Below, piece after piece: positions 11,348 to 23,600 of a DNA stretch of 64,000 nt (the first letter of the stretch is position 1; every line of letters starts with the position of its first letter). The stretch covers positions 8,928,001-8,992,000 of the forward strand of contig NC_135119.1 of NCBI RefSeq assembly GCF_050908995.1, written 5' to 3'. This stretch comes from Andrena cerasifolii (Eukaryota; Arthropoda; Insecta; Hymenoptera; Andrenidae). A program made the translations under genes and the position numbers. The notes beneath the pieces were generated by a model, which worked only from the letters and a program-made list of their open reading frames with translations, did not search any database and had not been told where the DNA came from.

Positions 11348-11634
11348 CGTGACAGATAAAAACGGTCCGCATGCTTCCAAATGTTCTCAACTCTCGACAA
11401 CAAGAATCGAGACATTTTGAAGCACGCGATTAACTTTACATTGCATTGTATAGTTGTCGAATACACGTACATAAATATTCCCTCCACTGTCTAGCACACT
11501 TTAATGTATCTTACACGGCTCCTCCTCTGACCGTGCGTTTTCCCACTCACATTCCTCTGTAGCATCCTATTACCATTAATTTGTAAGAACAACGAAAATC
11601 AGATTCCATCGATACGAAAAAAAATTGTCAATCG

Positions 11635-14600
11635 TTAAGCTTTGATCCACTGTTCCACGTATTCTAGAGCGCCCAGGAGTATTCTCTTCTCCGTAACCCT
11701 CAGTTGGATAGCCAGCTTTTTAATCTGAGGCAACGATGTCTCCAGCAGTTGCAGGTCCTCCTGTTAACACAGACAAGCCAGCGTAACCATTGGGATTCTC
11801 TAATGCCGCCGTGGCACCGCTTTGTGTGATAAAACAACGCGGCTGTTTTCGTTTCACTTTCACCTTCAGGCTCGTCGGATAATTAGCAATTAAGAGCTGC
11901 AGCCTCGTAAGCAGAAATTTCCGGACGTTCTCCTCGACGACAGTCTCCAGAGCGCAGTCCATATGCTTCAGATCGTAGACGCGATCAGAGCGGAGCCAGT
12001 GGGTGAGTTCCGGCTTGCGCATGCTGAACACCCTGAGGAACGCCAGCAGCAAGTCAGAGATCGGTTCTGACCCTGGCTTCAACAGGAACTCGCCCACCGA
12101 GGGCAGCTCGAGCTTGTTCAACAGCTCGATGCGTTCCTTCTGCAGGGAGTCAGCTTTGCTGATTCCAAGCCGCAACTTGAAGCCGTCCTAAGAGAACGCG
12201 AAAGGAGTGACTGAGAAACAAGGACTCTATGGAGCATTGCGATTGGGAATAAACTGGGCGTACTTGTCTGTTGTCCACGTAAACGAATCCCGAGTGCACG
12301 AAAAAGTCGGAGTTCGTTCTGGGCCCGTAGCTGATAAATATCTGCTCCCCTTCCTTGAAGTCCCGCAGAGCGTAACACTCGCAGCAGTCAGATGTTGCGT
12401 TGAAATCCGTGGTGATCTGAAACGAGAAACTGGACGACGTTAAAGAACGCTCGCTGTTGCGTATACAAACGTGGACGATGATGGGGACTCACTCTCCCGT
12501 TCTCGTGATTGCACATGTCCCACATAGGGATCAAAGCGTGGATCATGCGTGAACCGTCCTCGCTCGGAATTAGATTCTGCCTCGTCATTACTGTAGAAAC
12601 TGCCCAGCTGAAACATTCGTTTCATTGCAAAATATCAGCCACCGCGGAAATTGGGACATTCGCCTTATAATAATTATAAATCAGTAGATCCACACCTACA
12701 GCTGTGAACATTAAAGTATCGGTACTTTAGGGTAAATAATTAAAATCGTCTTTCCCAATAATACAGTAACCAACACATTCAACATGAGCACATATATTGA
12801 TTACTCAAGGGTTAAGTAAAATTATTATAACAATAAGCAGATTTAAATCTGGCAACACTTAGCCTAAGGGTTAATCTCAAATTATCACTTCAGTGATTCT
12901 CCTTAACATTAAAACAGCAGTGCGATCCTTATTCCTCGTTTACTCTGCGAAAACAAAGGAGTGTGCGATTTAAATCGAACTAGAAGTAAGTTATCGTCAT
13001 AATGAAGTGAATTTAATACCAAGAGCTAGTATTTTTAATTGCACTTTATTTCAGTGGGTCCTGTTAAACGTTGTACGGATGAAGAAAGAGGACTTATTTT
13101 AAAATTCAGAAAAGATGGGAAAATCCTATACAGAAATACAGGCTGCTTTAAGTTGTTCTGCTAAAATGATCTCTAACGCTATCAAATAGATGACCGCAAT
13201 ATTTTGAGAACCTCCAGAAAGGGCCCAACAAAATCGGCCGTACAAATAAAAAAAGGGACTTAACTTGAAAATAAGTGATGGAGAAGATTGCAAAAGTAAC
13301 ACCAACGAACAGACTTAAAACTCCAACTCTTCGTTCCCTCCCATTTCTTCGCACAGTAATAATAAAGGAATTCACTACGAAGTTCCTAGGTAGGTGCAAG
13401 ATGGAAAGATTTGTGAGAACGACTCGTCAGAAGACCCGCAGGAATTCGCTGAAAAACAAGTACACAGATTTCGTCTGAATCACGGGAACCGGCGTAAGAA
13501 GCCTTATAGTGACTTTCGCCTTCGAAAGAGGCACGCTAGAGAACCGTGGAGCAGCAGCTGTGCCTGCTTTTCAGGCAAGAACTTGACCCACAAATCCGGA
13601 AATGGAAGTAAAAGAAGATTCATTGCCATCGTCGTCGTCGTAGTCGTCGTCCCCTCTCCTCCCCGACTTTCTCTCTCTCCAGGGAACCGCTTGGCTCAAG
13701 TTTCACGGCTTCGCCGCAAATAATGTTGGGCGAGAATGGTGCGTATAGAGGAAAATCGTGGACTCTTCGTGCGGCCATCTGAATTCGAGACAAAGACCCA
13801 TAAAGTCGAAAGAAAAGGACGATTTAATGTCTCTAAAGCAGCTTTCTAAAATATTCGAAACCACCGCTCAGGCGCTGAGACACAGCGTTAGAGCGCGCAT
13901 CATCTGTCGGGCTTTAGAGCAGCTCAGAGTTCTGACGCTCCGTGGCCGAATTTCAATGATTGAGCGAATAAAACGGGGATAAAGTGACTTTGGCCGGTTT
14001 CTCTTTCCATCGTTATCTCGCCGCGGCGAATCCTTTCTCTGTGTGCGTACTTTCTTCGCGCAGGCTTGCTAGCTACGCCGCAGCGGCAGGACAAAAGTGG
14101 ACATTCCGCGGGACAGAACGAAAGCCCCCCGAGATCGTATTGTCGAGATCGTTCTGGTTGTCGCCTGGCTATTAGATTGCTTCCTCTTACGTAAAGACGG
14201 AAGTCTGTCGCCAAAAGCCGGATTTTATGATCGACAAACGCGGTGCAGATAGGTATCGCTGATACGCGACCACCGCTGTTAAAGTCTAAATAAACTTCTA
14301 GTTGCGCATTGAAATCCCTCCTGGGGTGTTCAGAAAGCAATAGTTCGAACTCTGCGTGCGATATAAAGTAGCGATTGAAAGAAATTTCATTTCAGCTTCG
14401 TTTAAATGATATTTATTTATTTATTTATTTATTTATATATTTATTTATTTATTTATATATTTATTAATTTAACGGGACGTACCCTTTAGATACAAAGAAG
14501 CATGTAACTAAGTAAGAGACAGTCAGCTATAGTTAGCTAGTATACCGGACAAAAAATATATATACACAGATTCAGAAAAAGAGAAAGCAAAAATAATAGT

Positions 14601-17600
14601 AATCGCAAAGGTAAAGATAACAATGACACTATGGTATTCTATAGGGATGTGCGGGTAATCAAATGTGTCGGGTACCCGAGCGGTCGGATCGGATCGGGTA
14701 AAGTCGGGCGGGCTCGGATGCAGGCCCGGGACAGACGGGCCCACGGGTAGTCCGACTGTGTCGGGTAGCTCGATTATTTCGGGTAATGCGGTGTTTTGAA
14801 ACAACCGAGTTTTCGACAAGTATGTACAAAATCCTTTACCTATATGGAACTTCAGAATACGATAATTTTCACGTGAAAAATTAATGCTTCTAACGGATTT
14901 GTTCAAAATCCTCCTTAAGTAAAAATTCAACTTATGCGCCTTATACAAAATTAATATACAGGTTGTATCAAATGAAGTATCATTTTGAATAAACCCGTTA
15001 GAAGCGTTATTTTTTCACGTGAAAATTATCTTACTCTGAAGTTTCATGTAGGTAAAGAGTTTTGTACATACTTGTCGAGTACTCGGTTGTTTAAAGAAGC
15101 TGAATACGTATATCAACTTATCAAACACCGCATTACCCGAAATAATCGAGCTACCCGAAGTAATCGGGCTACACGACACAGTCGGACTACTCGTAGACCA
15201 GGCCTTCCCAAATAGGGGAAATGCACTCCTAAAACAGATGTTTCGGTTCTCCCTCCACCGGTGCGCCTTCAGCTAAGGTGGGACGACTCCTACAACCCTC
15301 TCTCCGAGGAGACAGTAACGTCGCTGGGAAGCATGTTGGGCGCTTTAGGGCGAAAGTATCAAATGTGTGAAATTTTTATAGGAAATTTCATAATGACTTA
15401 AAAATAGTAGGAAAAATTAAAAATTAAACTAGTTTAATTTTAAAAATTAAAATTCAAACTAGTTTAATTTTAAAAATTAAAATTCAAACTAGTTTAATTT
15501 TAAAAATTAAAATTCAAACTAGTTTAATTTTAATTTTAATTTAAACTAGTTTAAATTTTAATTTAACAATGTATGTAATACATTCTTTGTAATTCTTTTC
15601 ACGTCATTTTGAAATGCTAGTTTAAATTTTAATTTTTCCTACTACTTTTAAATCATTATGAAATTTCCTATAAAAATTTCACACATTTGGTACTTTCGCC
15701 CTAAAGCGCCCAACATGCTTCCCAGCGACGTTACTGTCTCCACGAAGAGAGGGTTGTAGGAGTCGTCCCACCTTAGCTGAAGGCGCACCGGTGGAGGGAG
15801 AACCGAAACATCTGTTTTAGGAGTGCATTTCCCCTACTTGGGAAGGCCTGTCGTAGACCCATCTGTCCCGGGCCCCCGTTCGGGCCCGCCCGAAAAGTCG
15901 GGTACCCGCACACCTCTAGTATTCTACGCTCTAGCTCAGAAACAACTTGCGCCTTGTGACATTAATTGGTTAGTTGCCAGTAATTGGGTCGTTTACCCCA
16001 CCTGTGCAGCGCCAAATTTCATAACGGTCTCGAGAGGGAAACGGCGGCTCGCTGTGCAGCAACGTTGTCGTTCGCGATGTTCTGGGCCACGAGGCATAAT
16101 GCGCCTCGTCGCTGGAGCGAGATCGAGCGAAAGAGGGGCAATGCGATTCATGCGGATCAGCTGGGAAACTGGAAGCGAGCGGACGCGTTTAAGCGGATAA
16201 TAGAAAATTATGCTCCGTGGAAGAAAACGGAGAAGAACGGGAAAAGGGAACGCACGGCGGCGGCTCTCGCGCGCGTTACTAGCTGGCGGGCAAACCGTAT
16301 GAAAGTTCGGGCCCGTGTGAAAGTGCGAGCGCGTCCTCTCTCGTTTGGCGAAGCGCTGTTCGCGTCGAGACTCCAGGCGCTCTTCTCCACGGCCGACGAT
16401 CTTAGCCACGGAAGAGGAGATACCATTCGAAAGAGAGTAACGTTCGTTTAAGTGTTTTCGTCAGAGACAGAACCAACGATTTTCTTCCCTTACCCGGCAT
16501 ATTTTACATCGTTCAGCTAACACTCCCCGGGCGGTTTGCGGGGCCCATTTTCACCCACCCTAAACATCACTCCTCGAGGAAGATCACAGGATTTTAGATC
16601 ACAACAAGATGAGAATCTAATGTAGGAAGCTTGCACCTAGTTTTCAGGTGTGTACGAGTGAGTTAGATCAAAATGGACCCAGCATCCCAGCAAAAGGTGA
16701 ACGTTCCTATTTCGGTTTATCGTGATTAGGGATTGCAAACCGGTAAATCGGTAAATCGGTGTGAAGTTTTTTTTTCACCGATAACGTAGTAGATGTCGAC
16801 GGAATTATGCGCTATATATATATGCGCTACATTGCTATACATCCAATTTTTACCGGTAATTTGATAAATTACGTATTTCTCGATATTTACCGGTAAAAAT
16901 TTGGCGAATTACCGGTAAAAATTGTATGTATAGCAATGCAGCGCATAATTCCGTCGATATCTACTACGTTATCAGTGAAAAAAAGCTTCAAACCGATTTA
17001 CCGATTTACCGGTTTGCAAACCCTAATCGTGATTCAGTCTGTCCATGTGAAAACTCTGGTGAATGCAAGTATTCAAATCTCGTTCGCTAATAAATTCGTG
17101 CATCAACCGTCCGCAAAGTTTGGGCCCGATTGGTCACCCGAACTTTATACGTTCCCCTTTTAAGAATCGTCGGAATCCAACAGTGGGTGAAATGTCACCA
17201 TGCTCCGGTCATAACGCCGGCCACGAGAGACCTAACGAAGATATTAAAAAAAAAGAGTAATAGGGGAGACCGGGGTAAAGTGAACCTCGGGGTAAAACGA
17301 GCTTCCTTAATTACTTGTCCTTTAACAAAAGAATAAATTTACAAATTTTGGTGACGTAATAAATGTATGTAATATAAGAATGATAATTATGCACATTCAG
17401 ATATCGAAAAATGTAAATTCATTTAAAGAATTAGAAATTAATTTTTCGAGACTTCCGATTGGTTTTCTTTGCCATTTAGCTTTCCGCATAAATCAGTCAT
17501 AAATGTGTTATTTTAACTCCAATTTTTTTCTGCGCGTTTAAAGCAAGCTTATAAACATACGCGTACAGGCGTTTGCCAAAACATTAATCCCAACATTATT

Positions 17601-20600
17601 AAATAATTAATTTTCCACTGAGTACATGTTCGGGGTAAAGTGGCCGGGGTAAACTGAGCTGCAAATGGCTGCTAAGAACCGACGCTCAAGTGATGTGCGC
17701 AATATCCCAACCTGCCAGCTGGCTAGAAAACCACGCGGCGTGGTGGAACAGAAACTAACCCCCCAAAAAAATGAAAAATCTGCCACAGTTTTTGACAACC
17801 ACGGTGCAAAAAAGCCAGAAGCTGCCGTGCTAAACATGCCATTCCAGCGCACGGGGTTAATATCTACCTACATCCTTAATTAAAGTTCTTATTTTGTTGC
17901 ATCTCACTTTACCCCGGATAGGAGTTCATTTTACCCCACACATGGGGTAAAGTGATACCACTTGCATCGTTTCTTTCAAGTTGAATTTTAATATACTCCA
18001 AGTTTATTTTAAGTATTGCTATTCGTCATTCATCAACAGTAACGTTTAAATTATATTATAAACCCATTTCCACGCATTTTTATTGAGAGGGAAAAATTTT
18101 ATTCGACTTCAAACTTTTCCGGGCTCACTTCAACCCTTAACTGGTATCCTAGGGTCAGTCATGACCCCAAGCACGCAAGGTTCGCTGCAAAATATTCGGT
18201 TGTCTAAGTTTGTAAACTGAATTTCTAATTAATTTCATCATAATAGTTTAACTTTCTACGTATCTATTATTTTATACATTACCTACGAACAAAATAGGTA
18301 TTCATAGAGGTTCATCTAATGTCGACTTTACAAATTTCTGTGTCCTTTTTTATTTGGGGTCTGCCACGACCCCAAGATAACAGTTACGTTTGAAAAAACA
18401 GTATACCAGTTAAGGGTTAACCCGATCTCCCCTACAGGCTGTCTCGCATTCGACCAGCAGACAGAGGCAAAGAAGAACCACCGTAAGGCCCACTTCTGGT
18501 AGCATCCTACCCAGGCAGCTTCGGCGAACGTAAGGTGGCTCGTGGTCCCGCGGGAAATGTTACGAATTATCGAATCGACCGGCACAACGGTTTCGCGCGC
18601 CCTGGCCCGTCGATGGATTTACCGGCATTAATTAACGAGGAAAGCGCGGCGAAAAGCGTGACGCTAACGAGCCGTCCCCCGCGGGAAACGGCTGTGACGA
18701 CGCGGCCCGAACAAAAGGGGGAGAGGGGGGACGGAGGGCAGGGGATAAGAACGACTGGAGACGTTTCGCAATGCATCGCGACGATAAGAATCGGGAGACG
18801 AGCGCAGCGCGAAGCATTGCACCGTGGGGATGGGTGCACAGTCCACTGCACGTGGGAAGGTCGTGCTATGAATCGAAGATCGTGAGATCTCCGTCTAGCG
18901 CGCACTTTCTACCGCGGGATAGCTGCGCTGGCGAACGGTCGCTGTTTCTGTCGGCGCGGTCTTGGAAACCATCGCAATTACGGTCGCCCAGGCAATTCCG
19001 GAAATACGAGCGGCTCTATTGACGAATATACGGAGGAGAGAGGGCTCGCAAGGATGATGCAACAAACGCCGGCTCGTCGATTTCGATGAGACTTCTAGGC
19101 CAGTGAAATTAGGGTCTGTCTTCGGGATAAATCCCACCAAGCTAAATTTTGGTAACCAGCTTCTATTTGGGCGTTTTAAACGATATGTCGAAAGTCCCCA
19201 TTGACCGCCGGTAAAAGTTTTACAGAGGGTTGAAAAATAATTACAGTTTTTCGCGAATATCTCCTTATCTAGCAGTTTTATGGCGAAAACAGTTATTATG
19301 TAATTTGTAGCCTAGGAAATTCTCTACGAAAAAGGTCCTGTGAGTTTTCTTCGTAGGAGTAACCATTTTCATGTATGCCCGGTTGCCAAGTTTCAAACCT
19401 CATACATTTAATTAACAAGGGAAGATTTCAATCCCTTAAATTCAAAGAATTATGAAACTCTGTAAATATGTAGGGGAAGTCCTCCTGAGTACAACGCAAT
19501 TTCGTCTGCTGTTCATATTCACTCCAAGGGGGTGCAATTGACCCCTGAATTTTTTTTATTTTGTATTATTACTCGCGAACTGTAGGAGATAGAAAATAAG
19601 TGTTCAGGAAAAAGTTACTTCTTTTAATTAGGACTATCATTTGGTAACTTATAGTTCTTACAGTTCTTACTGTTCCAGAGTTATAACACAAAAAAAACTG
19701 ATTTTCAGGAGTCAATTTCACCCCCTTAGAGTGAATTTGGGCAGCAATTTTATAATTTTTTTAATTTGCGCGTGCTGTAAAATAATTTGTTTACCGAATG
19801 ATAGATCTCATTAAAAGAAGTAACTTTTGTCTTGAAACTACTTTTCTATCTCTTACAGATTGCTTGTTACAAAATAAAATCGAAAAATAGCCGAATCTTC
19901 AGGGGTTAATTTCACCCGCTTAGAGTGATTTTGGGCAGAAAAAAAAATTGCGTTGTAATCAGAAGGAAATCCCCTACGTATCCACGAAGTTTCAGAATTT
20001 TTTGAATTTTCGGCTTCGGGATCTTCCCTTGTCAGATCTGCTTAACAGGAAGCAACTATTCCTCCAAAATCGAAATCACCACGGAACGAAACTACCCCGT
20101 TCCTCCAAGTAATATTTAATTTCAAAACAACTCTTCAACCAACGCTACTCTGAATTCGCTCAACTTCTATGTAAATAACAATCCCGTTAACACTATCCCC
20201 ATAAGAAACTTGAAAAAAGTAAAAGAATTACGCCAAGTACATGAATTATCTTTGTAAAAAATAGTGAGATCTCCATAAAAAAACTTGAAAAAAGTAAAAA
20301 AATTAAAGTACTTGCAGCTCATTTTGATTTCACATCTTTTTCTATCTTGTAATTATTATTATCTTTTTTTTTGCGATTTATTTGATTTCATATACTTGGC
20401 GTAATTTTTTTACCTTTTCCAATATTTTTTATGGGGATCTCACTGTTTTTTACAAAGATTCGCTCAACTTCTATGTAAATAATAACACTATTCCTACCGC
20501 GACCGGTGAAACGACCGTTTTCAAAATTTCGATTAGAATTTCCTACATACAACGTAATTAAATCGCCCTTAAACTTCACGAAATTTCCTCAAACATACGG

Positions 20601-23600
20601 CACGTACGTGCTATACTTCTGAATAAAAAAAACTATACTTTTACACTGTCAAATTGGCTATTATCTTGATTCTATATTAACCCTTAACTGGTATACTGTT
20701 TTTGGCACACGTGACTGGTATACTGGGGTCGTGGCAGACCCCAAATAAAAAAGGACACAGAAATTTGTAAAGTCGACACTAGAGCAACCACTATGAATAT
20801 TTTCATCTTAGGTAATGCATAAAATAATAGAAGCGTAGAAAGTTAAACTATTATTATAAAATTAATTAGAAATTCAGTTTACCAACTTAGACAACCGAAA
20901 ACTGTACATCGAACTTTGGGTGCTTGGGGTCACGAGCGACCCCAGGATACCAGTTAAGGGTTAAAAAATATAAGTTGCGCTAAAGACCGGTGATCTGACC
21001 GATCGCGATAGAAACAAGTATACGCGAAGTGTCGGTAGGAACAGTGTTAAAAGGAGCACACAATTGGACGCGCTTCGACCACCTCTTCCGCTATCAACAA
21101 GGCTCCATCGAAGCGTATCAGCGATCAGTTTCGCCGATCGTCTTTCCATCTTTCATCCGAAGCGCGGCCGACGGCTCGGCTTATCCAAGCACACCTACCT
21201 ATCACCGACCAGATCGCCGCCAGATGAACATCATCCGCGGTGATCCGCGGCAGTGGTCGTCCAGGAGAGGCAAGAGAGCGCCCCCCACCGTCCGCTTAGA
21301 GGCAGGTAGAAGACGGCTCTCGAGTTTCACCGACTTACTTAGGATCGCGCGCGGAGAAAAGCGGCGTCAGTGCGCGGGAACGATTTGCCGAGCGTGGAAA
21401 GAAGAGTGCGCAGCTTCGAAAGTGTCGAGCGATCTGCAAGTTCGCAGGTGTCCATCGTGCGATTTTCCACCGATGAAGAACACGCCGCTGGCCGCTCCTA
21501 GCGATGAACCGCTGATCACCTAGTCGCGGCTGAGCTATCGAGCTGGATTATCATTAGACGAAACTCGTCCGCGAGAACACGCGACCCACTAGCGCGCCCC
21601 ACAAAGGAAGGTCCTGCTGGGAGGATCGGCAGAAGCCAGGATCAACCGGGCACGCATATATATGTTCGTTTCGAAAATATATCTTCCCACGCGGAGTCTG
21701 ACGTTCGCGGTCTTGCGGGCCTCTACGCGCGATCCTGATCCTCAGCTGGACTCGTAACGGGCGACGTTAAATGAGACCAAAGCGCAAAGTCTGCGGGGCG
21801 AACTGTCGCAGATGCGAAAGAACCGCGTGGGAACGTCGTACCTCTACCGTTTGTAATTAAAAGCCGAGAGGGGACAAAAGAGCGGTTCTGCATGAACCCT
21901 GAGGACATCTTCGGCCTGTGCAACAGGAAGAACGCGATTTTCGTTATCCTGTGCGCGGCTGCGATCTACGTGCACCTGCTTGCCAGTTACGAGGACGAGG
22001 CTACCGCCGCCGACCACCCGGGCCACGGAGTCCACCTGGACGCGGAGGAGGAACGTGCCACTTGGTGCATCCACGACGAGGAGCTGTCGGTGTTCCGATC
22101 GCGCTGCAACGATGTGGAAAACATTCTGTCCGCTCTTGCTGATGCTTTCCACGTTCGATTTCCCTCGCGATAAGTCCGCCGCCCGGGCAGAGCCCGCTCC
22201 AGCGGCCGTCGAGCTCGTTATTCGAGGCGACGATCTGAGCCATCGGGTAAGAAACGAAAGAGAAATCTCGCCGTTTTGCCTGCTTAAATATCGTGAACGG
22301 GTGTCGAGAAAGGGGAACCGTCGCTTATTCGCCGGTTTTATGGGTTTGCTCGTTGGAGCGGCGAGCCCAGCTTAACCCGCGAGAGGGCGCACACGGAGGT
22401 TTCCTCCGGGTGCTAGACGTTTCGTTAAATAACTATAGATTGTCGACCTGTAAGGCTACGAGGTACTTTCTACCTTCCTCTTTATTAACCCTTAACTGGT
22501 ATACTGTTTTTGGCAAACGTGACTGGTATACTGGGGTCGTGGCAGACCCCAAATAAAAAAGGACATAGAAATTTGTAAAGTCGACAACTAGAGCAACCAC
22601 TGTGAATATTTTCTTCTTAGGGAATGTAGAAAATAATAGAAGCGTAGAAAGTTAAACTGTTATTTTAAAATTAATTAGAAATTCAGTTTACCAACTTAGA
22701 CAACCGAAAATTGTACATCGAACTTTGGGTGCTTGGGGTCACGAGCGACCCCAGGATACCAGTTAAGGGTTAAGGGGAGGTTCTGGTCTAGAGCCCAAAA
22801 AATAGGTGATATTTAGGAATTAATTAAAGGAAAACTACTGTATATAATTTAATGGGACTTGTTGCATTGTATTAAGGATGTCTTAGATTGTGGAAATATA
22901 TTTTTTGTTTTTATAATTAATCATTGCAGACAGCCTTGGGGAGTATTTAAAGTCAAGGCGTCAAAAAATTGATCCAAATCGGTGGGACCTCTATTTCCAA
23001 AAGTTATTATCCGATTCGACCGAAACCTTGCTTATTTTGAAGATTATTCTTTTGGCTAGGGGGAGACTAAAAAAATTACAAATATTACATTTTTTTTAGA
23101 AAATAACGACACTTCAATTTTGAAATCACTTTTCCCTGTATTTTTCGCCCTTTCATCGCCTTTGAAAATTATAAATTTTCAACTTTTTGTAATTTTTTAG
23201 CCCCCCCCCTAGCCAAAAGAATAATCTTTAAAAAAAAAAAGTTTCAGTCGAATCGGATAATAACTTTTGAAGATACAGGTCCCACCGTTTTGTGCTGTAT
23301 TGTTAACATAATTAAAACCCGGAGGAAACCTCCGTGTGCGCCCCTTGGCGTTCCAATCAGTCACGCGCCTTCTCGCGGGTTAAGGGAACTAGGCAGTCGA
23401 TAATTGCGTTGTAATCAGGAGGTAATTCCCTACATATCCACAAAGTTTCAGAATTTTTTGAATTTCCGGCTTCGGGATCTTCCCTCGTCAATCGCGCGCT
23501 TCACACCGCTTCACGGAAAATACTATATCCTCGTCGATTTTGCGAATTTCTTCATAAAATTTGGAGAGAGTATTATTTGTGCGTGTATTATTGCGGACCG

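Larger units (their letters stand above)
14642..15918. mobile_element. hAT-type non-autonomous element (outer), interrupted
   Basis: The left terminus TAGGGATGTGCGGGTA and right terminus TACCCGCACACCTCTA are inverted repeats. They are bounded by an exact 8-bp target duplication GTATTCTA at 14634-14641 and 15919-15926, the hAT signature. Long inner arms (GGGTAATGCGG, TTTCACGTGAAAA) make it fold-back. The sequence is split by a second hAT-type element at 15199-15850; removing that leaves about 617 bp. It encodes no transposase. Confidence 0.85.
22372..23383. mobile_element. TTAA-bounded element containing two other TTAA elements
   Basis: Left end TTAACCCGCGAGAGGGCGCA and right end TCTCGCGGGTTAA are inverted, with matching inner blocks GGAGGTTTCCTCCGGG (about 22395) and CCCGGAGGAAACCTCC (about 23317). 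Both borders are TTAA (22372-22375 and 23380-23383). The interior is filled by a family 1 MITE (22485-22773) and a truncated family 2 element (from 22770), so the host element is the oldest of the three. It is non-coding. Confidence 0.75.

Noticed and set aside
10957..11352. 131-residue plus-strand frame and an 83-residue minus-strand frame
   Set aside because: Both come from a GC-rich tandem-repeat interior of a TTAA-flanked element; no domain and no codon bias.
13924..14340. 138-residue minus-strand frame
   Set aside because: No domain; overlaps plus-strand frames in the same GC-rich stretch; no setd3 exon is missing here, since the phases close without it.
15380..15650. CRISPR-like array (30-bp period)
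   Set aside because: Repeats are contiguous without spacers and lie in the centre of a hAT-type element; the genome is eukaryotic.
15984..16451. 155-residue plus-strand frame overlapping a 138-residue minus-strand frame
   Set aside because: Stop-poor GC-rich DNA in the setd3 intron; no domain, no splice support, frames overlap on both strands.
17665..17883. 72-residue frame inside the GGGGTAAAGTGA element
   Set aside because: No recognisable transposase or other domain, and too short; kept only as a note in the element.
21029..21523. 164-residue plus-strand frame upstream of the nested gene
   Set aside because: Likely 5' flank or untranslated CpG-rich sequence; no domain or signal, and it is not needed for the spliced model.
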